Source of the DNA: Anaerolineales bacterium
Lineage (GTDB): Bacteria > Chloroflexota > Anaerolineae > 4572-78 > J111
Reading direction: 5' to 3'
DNA: 64,000 bases
NCBI GenBank assembly: GCA_020634935.1
Contig: JACKAT010000005.1
Span: forward strand, 62,001 to 126,000
Positions 8,901-17,034 of this stretch are shown here, piece by piece. Numbering within the stretch: position 1 is the stretch's first letter; every line of letters starts with the position of its first letter. The notes below the pieces were generated by a model. That model saw nothing but the letters and a program-made list of their open reading frames with translations. It was not told where the DNA came from and did no database searches. The position numbers and the translations under genes were made by a program.

Positions 8901-9656
8901 ACGACCGGCCCGCGCGTCATCACCACGGCTGAATTTTTTGATCGCCTGGTCAGCGAGATCAACAACGTCATCGATGCGAAGCGAGAGGGCATTTTTGAAC
9001 TGGATCTGCGGCTGCGGCCTTACGGCAAGGCGGGGAGTTTGGGGGTATCGCTCGACGCGTTTCAGCGCTATTTCGCCCCCGGCGGCGATGCCTGGCCGTA
9101 TGAGCGCCAAGCCCTGGTCAAACTGCGCCCCATCGCCGGCGATGTCAAGTTGGGCCAGCAAATCATTAAGCTGCGGGATGACTTTATCTACAACGATGAG
9201 CCATTTGACATCGCCGCCATGCGGGCCATGCGCGAGCGTCAGTTGCGGCATCACGTTACCGCCGGCACCATCAATGCCAAGCTCACCCCCGGCGGGTTGG
9301 TTGACATCGAATATCTGATCCAAGGGTTACAAATCACCTACGGCCAGCGCTACCCCAGTTTACGGGTGACAAACACCCGTGAAGCCCTCACGGCTCTGGC
9401 TGCCGTCGGGATTTTGTCCCAGCCAGATTACGTTCATTTGAGTCAGGCGCTGGGATTTTTACAAAATTTGATTAACGCCCTGCGGATGGTGCGGGGCAAT
9501 ACCAAAGATTTGACCGTTCCCCCGGTTGACAGTGAGGAGTTTATTTATTTAGCCCGCCGCATGCGGTACGACGATCGCCAGCTGATTCAACTCAACTACG
9601 ATCTCACCACCCACACCAGCCGGGTGCAAGAGATCAATAGCCGCATATTGAACTAA
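5931..9656 (+). CDS. glnE: glutamine synthetase adenylyltransferase/deadenylase (GlnE-like) with internal ACT domains
   Basis: The 1241-residue protein is about 300 residues longer than the usual GlnE (about 946). Two nucleotidyltransferase cores are seen. The N-terminal one has GMGKLGGQELNYSSDIDL near 228-245, and the C-terminal one has LGKCGGREMGFASDIEL near 964-982. Each is followed by the LRLRPWG/LRLRPYG block and a helical PII-UTase/GlnE-type domain. Between them (about 560-790) lie two ACT-like segments near 569-615 and 712-750 (VDAPDTIGFLYELANALALHG). Known role: attach or remove AMP on glutamine synthetase, here presumably Tyr398 of the neighbouring enzyme. The ACT insertion resembles GlnD sensor domains and could bind glutamine directly. 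The start ATG lacks a ribosome-binding site. Confidence 0.92.
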   Translation: MAPLTFKGAEALLLTESLGDDALQTWLASVGLSDIPAAERCLNRIAKSEPARQALAPALPHLLNALAETTNPDHVLVNFERFINNASNQLALYRDFAANPRAIEILLTIFEGSQFLTEILLRNPHYFDRLTAHHQLTQPKSLNQFLADTRAILSRTLDTADPQNIATLDSLRRFQRWELLRIGTSDLLGAFDLSTITLQLSHLADSLVEAALTLAAQQLNIDAAEFFVVGMGKLGGQELNYSSDIDLLFLAAAKPTAYRQFGQRLIDNLTRMTPEGFLYRVDMRLRPWGSTGELVSSVDGYLSYLQRHARLWERQALLKARVIAGNKKLGELFLRNIQPELFITPAETVREEIRSLKTRIESQLKQRGRQWGEVKLGEGSIRDIEFVTQYNQLAHGQKIPEIRSSNTLKALAALLAKHLLTIDEYRVLTEGYTFLRTVEHHLQLMHYRQTHTLPDEPDDLTHLARRLGFRGSEAGHRFVDQYQQHSTVIRLVFQQQLGGDTPPKTRPTPADPTEFDQPAELLSHLAQMHASYLKTFSPKEIEHHAALMSDLSDRQPVRVEAAPLPDGFWRVTIVGFDYLGELSLICGLLFVHGFNIHAGSVFTYEPTPEPALPSYHPAGRRPRYRTKSGQLIPRRKIVDVFTVKAATETAQNGWLTYEQDLAQLVSRLHTGQGEEVQGQLGKRIAAVLTTATTEPAVLYPVDIEIDNDASRNYTVLKVDAPDTIGFLYELANALALHGINISRMSVETAGSRVRDTLYVTDSLNDKITDPAKQLELRAATVLIKQFTHLLPRSPNPEAALLNFREFVGNLFRRPNWPEDFASLEQPELLATLARLLGVSDFLWQDFLRMQHANLFPVLKNLEALQESKTKSDLRAELVVLLSQTPPGPAHRIALNAFKDREMFRIDMRQIQGYITGFGQFSAELSDLAEVVVEEAYRIAVRDLRAHYGLPRLTNRHPCPMTICTLGKCGGREMGFASDIELMLIYAGNGRTTGPRVITTAEFFDRLVSEINNVIDAKREGIFELDLRLRPYGKAGSLGVSLDAFQRYFAPGGDAWPYERQALVKLRPIAGDVKLGQQIIKLRDDFIYNDEPFDIAAMRAMRERQLRHHVTAGTINAKLTPGGLVDIEYLIQGLQITYGQRYPSLRVTNTREALTALAAVGILSQPDYVHLSQALGFLQNLINALRMVRGNTKDLTVPPVDSEEFIYLARRMRYDDRQLIQLNYDLTTHTSRVQEINSRILN

Positions 9657-9750
9657 TCATTTAATATTAATCTAACCGGCCCCCTATTCACACGTCCTTA
9701 ATCTTGGCTGGCTAATATCTTTTTCAATATAAAAATCTGGAGGAGATTCC

Positions 9751-12642
9751 ATGCTAAAAAAGACCGGCGTTCTACTGGCGATGATGGTTCTAGTGAGCGC
9801 AGCCTTGACCGGCTCAGCCTTGGCCCAAGAAGGTGATGTAGAGGCTATTGATTTTGAAGACTACATGCTCGACCTGGTTGATTACACGCTGCCCAACGGC
9901 TTGCGGGTCATCCTGGCCGAAGATCACTCCGCCCCCGTGGTGGCGGTCGATATCTGGTATCGAGTGGGCGGAGCCAACGATCCCACGGATCGATCCGGCT
10001 TCGCTCATATGTTTGAGCATATGATGTTTGAAGGTTCGGCCAACGTCGGCAACGACGAGTATCACGCTTATCTGGAAGCAATCGGCGCCGACAACAACGC
10101 CTACACCGCCGCTGATAAAACCGCTTATTGGGAAGTCGCGCCGTCGAACGAACTGCCGCGCGTGCTGTGGCTCGAAAGCGACCGTATGGCCTCGCTGGAT
10201 GTCGATCAAGACGCGTTTGAAACGCAGCGTGACGTGGTGCTGGAAGAATACAACCAGCGCGTGGCCAACCAGCCCTATGGCGTGTCCGGCCGGCGGCTGC
10301 TGACGCTGCCCTTCCAGGGTTACGTGCCGTATGAGCGCTCGGTTATCGGCAGCCCCGATGACCTTAAGGCCGCGGCGCTGGATGAACTGCAAGATTTTCA
10401 CGCTACGTTTTACAAGCCCAACAACGCGACGCTGGTCATCGTCGGTGACATCGACATTGAACTTACCCAAAAACTGGTGCAAGCCTACTTCGGCGATATT
10501 CCCGCCGGCGAGCCACTGCCGTTGATTACCCAGGTCTACCCGCTCCCCGAAGAATTTCCCATAACCGAAACCACGCCCGCAGGGTATGCCCTCGGCTACC
10601 AAGAGACGTTGATCGACCCGCAGGTGGAACTGCCTCGCTACGTCATGACCGTGGTCGGCCCGCCGCGCGGCACACCCGATTTTTACGCCCTCGATTTGCT
10701 GATGGATATCTTAGGCAGCGGCGACAGCAGCCGCTTTGAGCAGAACATCGTTCGCCAGGGCAAAGCCGCGTCGGCCTTTACCAACCTGGTCGATTACCTG
10801 GGCGCGAGCATTCTATACGCCGGGGGCTTCCCCAACGCCGACGATTCGGTCGATACCGTAGCCGATCTGATCCGGACCGAATTTGACTCGGTTATCGAAG
10901 CGGGTGTTACTCAAGAGGAACTCGACCGGGTTAAGACCCGCATCTTGGTTGGAGCCATCACCGGGTTTCGCGCGTCGGCCCTGAGTACGGCCGAGTCCAT
11001 TCAAGATTCGGTCCTCAACTTTAATGATCCCAACGCCTTGATCGACGAACTGGATATGTACGAAGCCGTCACTCTGGCGGATGTTGAGCGCGTGGCTGAA
11101 ATCTATTTGCGCGATAAACCGGCCAACATCCTCATCACCCTGCCCGATGGCGAAGAGGCATTGGCCGACTATCCCGGCCTGCTGGTCGAGCCGGTTGAGG
11201 TCGAGGTCAGTGATGATCCGGCTTCGGACCTGCTCGATATCGAGCTGACCGATGAGGTGCTGGCCGAATTACCCGAAGGCATCATCACTCGTACCGAAGT
11301 TCCAGCCTCGCTGCCCATCACCGAGACCGACTTTCCGCCGTTTGAAACCTTTACCCTGGACAATGGCTTGGAAGTTATCTTTGTCGAGCAAAGCGAAGTG
11401 CCGAAGCTGAACTTGCAGTTGTACGTTGGCGGCGGCACGGCCGCGGCTGAGGCCGATCAACAGGGAGTGGCCGATTTTGTGGCCGAACTGCTGACCAAAG
11501 GCACCCAGAATCGCACCGCAGCAGAGATCGCTCAGGCGATCGAGGCGGTCGGCGGCTCGGTTAGTTCGAGCGCCTCGCTGGAGTGGCTGTCGCTGTCGGT
11601 CAATGCCCTAAGCACAGACGCCGACCTGGCTTTCGATCTGCTGCAAGATATGACGCTCAACCCCACCTTTCCGGAGCAGGAACTTGAGGTGGTCCGTGAG
11701 CAGACGCTGACCTTTCTGGAACAGGACGACGTTGATCCCAATACCCTGGCCAATCGCCAGTTTGGCCGCATCGCCTATGTCGATCACCCTTACGGTTACT
11801 ACACAACCCCGGAAACGGTCAGCGCTTTAACCCAGGCCGATCTGATCGATTATTATGAAACTTACTTTAAGCCCAATAATGCACTGCTGGTTGCTGTCGG
11901 CGATACGACGTTGGAGGAAGTTCAGGCTCAAACCGAGCGCGTTTTTGGGGATTGGCCTGAAGGCGACGTCCCCGATTACCTCGCTTATCCGAAGGTCAAA
12001 GTCGGCGACACCTCGGTGATTTACCTGGTGGACCGGCCCGAATCGGAGCAAGCGACCATTCAAATCGGCAACCGGGCCATCAACGCTCGTAACCCCGATC
12101 GCTACGCCCTGACTGTGGTCAACTCGGTCTTGGGCGGCGGCGCTTCGTCACGCTTGTTTGATAATCTGCGGGAGGACAAGGGCTATACTTACGGTATTTT
12201 TAGCCGCTTTGGCCGGCCCAACGATATCAGTACCTTCCGGGTATTGAGCGATGTCGATCAAGCCCACGCCGGCGACGCCATCCGCGAGATTCTGGCCGAG
12301 CTGGAGCGCATCACCACCGAGCCTATCTCCGAGGCCGAACTGGCCGATGCCAAAGGGCTGTTGATCGGCAACTTTGCCCTGCGCATCGAAGACCCGGCCG
12401 ATTTCGCCGATCAACTCAGCAACCGTTACCTGACCGGCGTACCGATTGACGAGCTAAACGACTATCTCCCCACCTTGGAAGCCGTAACCGCTGATGACGC
12501 CCTCACAGCCGCGGCCAAATACATCGATACTGAGTCGCCCCTTATCGTCGTCGTCGGCAACGCCGAGGAGGTCGAACCCCAACTTGAGGAGATCGGCCCG
12601 GTAGTGGTCGTAGATGCTGATGGTCAGGTTATTGAGGAGTAA
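9751..12642 (+). CDS. secreted M16-family zinc metallopeptidase, fused two-unit form
   Basis: A 963-residue protein with a signal peptide (about 1-25, ending SALAQ), exported across the membrane. The first M16 unit carries the inverted zinc motif HMFEH at residues 86-90 and a downstream glutamate near 165. The second M16 unit (from about 540) keeps the fold signatures, including the GGGASSRLFDNLREDKGYTYG region near 795, but lacks HxxEH, so it should be the non-catalytic half of the clam-shell. This is the usual arrangement for fused M16B proteins. The start has a strong GGAGGAG ribosome-binding site. It follows glnE by 94 bp but shows no functional link to nitrogen genes; peptide or misfolded-protein degradation is the likely role. 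Confidence 0.94.
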   Translation: MLKKTGVLLAMMVLVSAALTGSALAQEGDVEAIDFEDYMLDLVDYTLPNGLRVILAEDHSAPVVAVDIWYRVGGANDPTDRSGFAHMFEHMMFEGSANVGNDEYHAYLEAIGADNNAYTAADKTAYWEVAPSNELPRVLWLESDRMASLDVDQDAFETQRDVVLEEYNQRVANQPYGVSGRRLLTLPFQGYVPYERSVIGSPDDLKAAALDELQDFHATFYKPNNATLVIVGDIDIELTQKLVQAYFGDIPAGEPLPLITQVYPLPEEFPITETTPAGYALGYQETLIDPQVELPRYVMTVVGPPRGTPDFYALDLLMDILGSGDSSRFEQNIVRQGKAASAFTNLVDYLGASILYAGGFPNADDSVDTVADLIRTEFDSVIEAGVTQEELDRVKTRILVGAITGFRASALSTAESIQDSVLNFNDPNALIDELDMYEAVTLADVERVAEIYLRDKPANILITLPDGEEALADYPGLLVEPVEVEVSDDPASDLLDIELTDEVLAELPEGIITRTEVPASLPITETDFPPFETFTLDNGLEVIFVEQSEVPKLNLQLYVGGGTAAAEADQQGVADFVAELLTKGTQNRTAAEIAQAIEAVGGSVSSSASLEWLSLSVNALSTDADLAFDLLQDMTLNPTFPEQELEVVREQTLTFLEQDDVDPNTLANRQFGRIAYVDHPYGYYTTPETVSALTQADLIDYYETYFKPNNALLVAVGDTTLEEVQAQTERVFGDWPEGDVPDYLAYPKVKVGDTSVIYLVDRPESEQATIQIGNRAINARNPDRYALTVVNSVLGGGASSRLFDNLREDKGYTYGIFSRFGRPNDISTFRVLSDVDQAHAGDAIREILAELERITTEPISEAELADAKGLLIGNFALRIEDPADFADQLSNRYLTGVPIDELNDYLPTLEAVTADDALTAAAKYIDTESPLIVVVGNAEEVEPQLEEIGPVVVVDADGQVIEE

Positions 12643-12691
12643 TTGACAAATCACCTGTGGCTTCAAGAATTAGTCAGTTAACGAGTTGGAG

Positions 12692-12718
12692 CAACAAAGC
12701 TTGCTTTGTTATTCTCCG
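12692..12718 (+). terminator. weak hairpin after the M16 gene
   Basis: GGAG-AACAAAGC pairs with GCTTTGTT-CTCC around a minimal loop 50 bp after the peptidase stop. The following T tract is poor, so termination is uncertain; it also resembles the AAAGC/GCTTT palindromes scattered elsewhere in the window. Confidence 0.4.
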
Positions 12719-12750
12719 ATTAATTGGTTGATTTACAACTGATAAAAATA

Positions 12751-13874
12751 CTAAGTACAAACAAAAAAATTATGCGGCATTAGAGCCAATAATAGAAAGA
12801 AGACGGTTTGGCATCTGATTGTAGCGGTCAAAGAAATTACGGGTCGCAGCTAAGAGAGCCTTAACCGTTTCAAAAAGTTCACAATGGGTGACTTCACGCC
12901 GGAAGTGACGCCACAACATTTCAATAGGATTGAGCCAGGGACTGTACGTGGGCAAGTAAAGCAAAACCAACCGGCCTGTAGCCCCACGGACAACCGCCTC
13001 AACTTCATCATCTTGATGAGCGGTAAAGTTGTCCCAGGCGACATAGACAACTTGATCGGGGTGTTTATCGAGCAATGTTTGTAAGAACTCAGCAATTTCT
13101 GACCGTCGTTTTCGTTAGCGGATTAATACGACTGTCTGGCCGGTATGATAGTTGACCCCCCCGATGCCGTAATGCTTTTTGGGCTGACCTGGGGTCGGGA
13201 TCATGACCTGTTGGCCTTTGGGACTCCACATCGCCCGCAAGGTCGGATGCCAGCTAATGTTAAATTCGTCAGCATAGTAGAAAACTTCATTGGGTTTCAA
13301 GTTGTCTCGTTTTTCTTCAATCGTCTTTTTTTTACCATATATTCTGGGTCAGGGCTACTGACCTTGTGCTGGGGGCGGCTGATGACTATATCCTCCGCCT
13401 TCAAGTGTAAGCGAACCGTTTCGGTTGAGACCCGCAGACCGGTCTCTTCAGCCATATAGTCAACCAGCCGTTGCAATGTCCACAGGGAGTAAGGTAAGTC
13501 CAGACTACGGGGCCGTCGACGCACAACTTGGATTAACTGGTCGTGGTATTCCGCCGTCACTTTAACCGGCGTCCCCGGACGGGGGGCATCAAACAGTCCG
13601 TTAACTCCTTCGGCATTGTAACGTTTGATCCATCGTCGGACCGTTTGGTCATTTTTGCGAACAATCTGAGCGATCTGGGGAGCCGTCATTTGCTGTTCAA
13701 CTGCCAGCAAGATCATTTGGGCTCTCGTTCGGACCCGAACCTGTTTCGTCTGATGATACAATTCATCCAGTTCGTTCAGTTCCATTTGACTTAGTGGTCT
13801 TATTTCAATTGGGTTCATACACCTTAGTATAGGTGACCCATCTCATCCACCAAAATCTTTTTGTTTGTACTTAG
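12751..13874 (-). mobile_element. IS630-family insertion sequence A (inactivated)
   Basis: A 1124-bp element flanked by TA on both sides (12749-12750 and 13875-13876), the expected IS630 target duplication. Its perfect 17-bp terminal inverted repeat reads CTAAGTACAAACAAAAA inward from each end. It encodes a two-frame transposase on the minus strand, with a nonsense codon in the catalytic part. Its right TA is also the left flank of element B. Confidence 0.9.
12770..13818 (-). pseudogene. IS630 transposase, two frames joined by a -1 shift, with premature stop
   Basis: The N-terminal frame (13818-13297, 173 residues) is a helix-turn-helix DNA-binding part with KNDQTVRRWIKRYN. The catalytic DDE part continues in the -1 frame after a run of eight A residues (about 13328-13335 on the plus strand), giving a junction VKK-KTIEEKRDNLKP. 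Catalytic acids are visible in FYYADEF, VAWDNFTAH and SPWLNPIEMLW. An in-frame TAA at 13115-13117 interrupts the catalytic frame, which otherwise resumes as RKRRSEIAEFLQ without a shift, so the transposase should be dead unless the stop is read through. The frame change at an A run looks like the normal expression mode of this IS rather than damage. Confidence 0.88.
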
Positions 13875-13881
13875 TACTAAG

Positions 13882-14571
13882 TCAAGTAACAATTGACGGG
13901 TAAAGATGTTTTAACTTAATTCTGGCATCAACGGTGGTAAACTGCCAATCAACTTTAACGACAAGGGAGTTACGCCGATTTTGCCATAAAGTGACCTTAT
14001 CAATCAAATGCTGTTTGGAGGCAATCCGACCGCCAAGACACTGTCGAGCCAAAACACTCAGTTCAATTTCAGCGATGTTAAGCCAACTGCCGTGTTGGGG
14101 GGTGAAGACAAACTCCAGTTTATCCAAGATAGATTTAGCCCGGTCAGGGTCAAACAGTTCATATAAAGCACGGGGTTTGTGGGCCGACAGGTTATCCTGA
14201 ATCAGGGTAATTTTGTCCGCTTGAGGATAACGGGGCTCAACCAGGTCAGCCACGACGGTGGCCCAATCGAACCGGGTATGGTGGTCGCCAACGGTCACCA
14301 AACGTTGCCCAGTCAAGGGTTCACAGACCATAAACAAGTCACAGGTGCCTTCCCGATGATATTCATAATCATACAAGGTGGTGCCATGGGCCGTGATAAT
14401 CGGCTGACGTATTTCTGAAACCAATTGTTTGGTCGTTTCATCCAAACAGATTTTGGGATGGCTAGGGTCGTAAGGTTGGTGGTAGACCTGTAACACTTGT
14501 TCCATCTGATACACAAAATCCGCATTTTGCTGTGGGGGGATGACCCAACATAAGCGTTTATGCGGCTTCAA
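13882..14571 (-). CDS. IS630-family transposase, catalytic part (orfB)
   Basis: A 229-residue DDE domain. The catalytic acids sit in KICLDETTKQ, LIQDNLSAHK and GSWLNIAEIEL, the classic IS630 spacing. It carries out strand cleavage and transfer at TA sites. The frame opens at a TTG that overlaps the end of orfA, and a stop codon lies in its own frame only a few codons before this point. Expression therefore probably depends on a frame change at the A7 run 14576-14582: +1, or loss of one A by polymerase slippage, gives a continuous fusion with orfA. No frameshifts or stops are seen inside it. Confidence 0.9.
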   Translation of the reverse strand: MKPHKRLCWVIPPQQNADFVYQMEQVLQVYHQPYDPSHPKICLDETTKQLVSEIRQPIITAHGTTLYDYEYHREGTCDLFMVCEPLTGQRLVTVGDHHTRFDWATVVADLVEPRYPQADKITLIQDNLSAHKPRALYELFDPDRAKSILDKLEFVFTPQHGSWLNIAEIELSVLARQCLGGRIASKQHLIDKVTLWQNRRNSLVVKVDWQFTTVDARIKLKHLYPSIVT

Positions 14572-15010
14572 TACGTTTTTTTAGCCGTTGACGCACACTT
14601 TCGTGCGAAATACTTTCAACATAGTCCAAGGCAACCATTTTCTCGGCTAACAAGCGAAAGCTCCATTTGTCGTGGCCATCGGGTACTTCACTGCGGGTTA
14701 AGGCCATCAAATGGGCTTCGACCTGACCATCTATTTTTCGCTGACGCACCGGTTCACTGCGGCGGCCATTTAGGGCGGTCTCAAAGCCTTCGGTCACCCA
14801 TCGTTCCCGCAGCCGTTCGATGGTCCGAAGGCTGACTTGGTAGAGGTCGTGAATAGCTTGGTCGGTCAGGGCCGGCCTATCGCGGGTGATGTCGGCCGCC
14901 AGTAAAACATACGCCCGTTTCATCTTTGTCGCATTCTTACCTTTTTTGATGATGGCTTGCAACAGTTCACGTTCAGTCTCCGTTAAGCTCACTATATATT
15001 TTTTAGGCAT
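14558..15010 (-). CDS. IS630-family transposase, DNA-binding part (orfA)
   Basis: A 150-residue N-terminal transposase part with helix-turn-helix segments (LTDQAIHDLYQVSLRTIERL near 52-71) and a linker rich in charged residues. It ends RLKKRIEAA just after the seven-A run that joins it to orfB. Its ATG has a plausible upstream AGGAGGATAATC ribosome-binding site. On its own it could act as a repressor of transposition; the fused product with orfB is the presumed active enzyme. Confidence 0.9.
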   Translation of the reverse strand: MPKKYIVSLTETERELLQAIIKKGKNATKMKRAYVLLAADITRDRPALTDQAIHDLYQVSLRTIERLRERWVTEGFETALNGRRSEPVRQRKIDGQVEAHLMALTRSEVPDGHDKWSFRLLAEKMVALDYVESISHESVRQRLKKRIEAA

Positions 15011-15073
15011 TGATTATCCTCCTGCTGGTAGGATACTCTTTTGCCTTTACCCGTCAACTCTCTGTTGACTTAG

Positions 15074-15663
15074 CACTAGCCTGAAAACATCAAAGCTGGC
15101 TTGGTCAAGCCTAACCCAAGCCAGCTTTGTCGTTCCAGCGGGTAGATGAGGGCCTTGCCCTGGTCCCACCTCAGGTTTGCCTTTTCGGAGTCCCCGCAGT
15201 TCGCTCTCTCCGATCTCTCGGAAATAGATCGTGGTATGTTCAAACTAGTCAATCCAATCAATGGAACCAGATTGATGACGAGTCATCGAAACTGAAGTTC
15301 GGCGCCAAATTGTCAAAGTCGGCGGTAATGGTATAATACGGCGGCTCAAAATTGTGTAACTCTTCACAAACCAGTCTTGCCACCTCGACCTGTGAAAGCC
15401 TGTATTCACTGACATCATCCCTCACAAATTATATGGGTATCTGCTCCGTGAACCAGCCCAATGAGTGTGAGCGCTTGACGTTAGAGCAAATTGGCCCTTT
15501 ATCCTTGCGATGAATCGACCCTAATTTATAATTACAATTACATAGAAATTTTGATCGGGAATTTAATCAGAGCGTTATCTACAGTTATGGTTGACGATGG
15601 CTCAGATGAAAAAACTTGATCACTTCGTTACCGCAGGTAATCTTAAAATAGGATGAAAAACGC
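15074..15663. other. 590-bp intergenic region upstream of hemA
   Basis: No gene is seen. It contains a hairpin with 14-bp arms (CAAAGCTGGCTTGG 15091-15104 with its complement 15116-15129), which shares its AAAGC/GCTTT core with palindromes near 34 kb. The remainder is AT-richer DNA leading to hemA. A possible promoter with TTGACG near 15477 has only a weak -10 and is not called. Confidence 0.6.
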
Positions 15664-17034
15664 ATGAAAGTCTTACTAATCGGGCTAAGTCACAAAACCG
15701 CCCCTATCGCTATTCGAGAACAACTCAGCTTCTCACCCACGTCCCTCAAATCAGCTTTAACCCATTTTGATACCACTCACCACCAGCAAGCCCATCTTGA
15801 AACGGTGACGGAAGGTGTCATCTTATCCACCTGCAATCGCATGGAAGTTTACGCCACGGTGCGCGACCCCATCAAGGGCAGCCGGGCCATCATCGATCTG
15901 CTCAGCCGGGCCTGCGATACGCCGGCCAGTATCTTTGCCGAACACCTCTACATGCTCGAGGACGAACAAGCCATCCGTCACCTCTTCCGCGTGGCGTGCG
16001 GGTTAGACTCAATGGTGCTGGGTGAGCCGCAGATTCTGGGCCAGATTACCGATGCCTATGAGGCCGCGCTGTCGCAAAAGGCAGCCGGAACGGTGCTGTC
16101 TGGCCTATTTCGGGCGGCCATTCACGCCGGTAAGCGCGTTCGCACAGAAACCCGCATCAGCGTCAACCCAGCCTCGGTTAGCTCCGTGGCCGCCGGTTTG
16201 GCCCACCAGCTTTTGGGCGACTTGACCGACCGGCATGTAGCGCTCATCGGTGCGGGTGAAATGGGAACCGTCGCGGTCCGGGCGCTGATGCAGCGCGGCG
16301 TGTCAGAGGTAACCGTGGTCAACCGGACCTACGAACGGGCTCAGGTCCTGGCCGATGCCTGGGGCGGTAAAGCCGCTACGTTTCAGCACCTACCTCGCAT
16401 CCTGGTCAATGCCGATGTGGTTATCGTGGCGACCGGAGCGCCTCACATCATCCTCACGACGGAAATGGTTGAACAGGCCATGATCGAGCGGGCCAATCGC
16501 CCGTTGTTTCTAATCGATATCGCCGTCCCGCGCGATATTGACCCCGACGTGCGCCAACTGTCCCATGTTTTTCTACGCGATATCGATGATCTGCAAAGTC
16601 AGGTTGACGACAATGTTCGCGAGCGGGCCTCGGAAATCCCTTTGGTGGAGCAAATTATGGTTGAAGAAGTGACCCAGGCCGTTGAGTGGCTGATGTCGCT
16701 GGACGTGGTCTCGACCATAACCGATCTGCGCAGCCAGATCGAGGAGTTCCGGCAGCGAGAGTTAGAGCGGCTGTTCAACAAGCTCGATCTGGATGACCGT
16801 GAGCGAGATCTGATTGCCACGATGAGTCACCGTTTGGTTAATAAAATTCTGCACAATCCCACCCTCCACCTGAAACACGAAGCCGTCCATGGTAATGGCG
16901 CGGAATATGCCTCCAAAGTACGCCAACTATTTGATTTAAAGTCAACCCGCAAGTCGATGCCCCAACCGGGCGAGCCATCGACAAACGCGCCCGAAGCAAA
17001 CGCCCTGCGAGAACTAAGCAATGCCAAAATTTAG
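15664..17034 (+). CDS. hemA: glutamyl-tRNA reductase
   Basis: Reduces glutamyl-tRNA(Glu) to glutamate-1-semialdehyde with NADPH, the first committed step of C5-pathway tetrapyrrole synthesis. The 456-residue protein begins MKVLLIGLSHKTAP and has the nucleophilic cysteine C57 in STCNRMEVYA. It also shows GLDSMVLGEPQILGQ near 118, the NADPH-binding segment ALIGAGEMG near 193, and the C-terminal dimerisation helix region. Length is slightly above the family norm because of a short tail. The last 14 bp overlap the next gene, implying translational coupling. No other haem biosynthesis gene is in the window. Confidence 0.96.
   Translation: MKVLLIGLSHKTAPIAIREQLSFSPTSLKSALTHFDTTHHQQAHLETVTEGVILSTCNRMEVYATVRDPIKGSRAIIDLLSRACDTPASIFAEHLYMLEDEQAIRHLFRVACGLDSMVLGEPQILGQITDAYEAALSQKAAGTVLSGLFRAAIHAGKRVRTETRISVNPASVSSVAAGLAHQLLGDLTDRHVALIGAGEMGTVAVRALMQRGVSEVTVVNRTYERAQVLADAWGGKAATFQHLPRILVNADVVIVATGAPHIILTTEMVEQAMIERANRPLFLIDIAVPRDIDPDVRQLSHVFLRDIDDLQSQVDDNVRERASEIPLVEQIMVEEVTQAVEWLMSLDVVSTITDLRSQIEEFRQRELERLFNKLDLDDRERDLIATMSHRLVNKILHNPTLHLKHEAVHGNGAEYASKVRQLFDLKSTRKSMPQPGEPSTNAPEANALRELSNAKI

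Larger units (their letters stand above)
13877..15073 (-). mobile_element. IS630-family insertion sequence B
   Basis: An element of about 1197 bp. Its imperfect 29-bp terminal inverted repeats at 13877-13905 and 15045-15073 begin CTAAGTCAA and end TTGACGGGTAAAG at the inner side. The left end is flanked by the TA shared with element A; the right flank is CA, so one side of the duplication is lost or mutated. It contains two overlapping transposase frames that appear undamaged. Confidence 0.87.

Noticed and set aside
8784..9323. 179-codon open frame antisense to the glnE-like gene
   Set aside because: Composition mirrors the sense gene, with no ribosome-binding site or known motif.
9814..10602. 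262-codon open frame antisense to the M16 peptidase gene
   Set aside because: A shadow of the well-supported M16 reading frame.
12884..13794. Plus-strand open frames across IS element A
   Set aside because: Antisense shadows of the transposase frames.
15470..15510. Candidate hemA promoter TTGACG-17 bp-TTTATC
   Set aside because: The -10 match is poor and the distance to hemA is about 160 bp; not strong enough to list.
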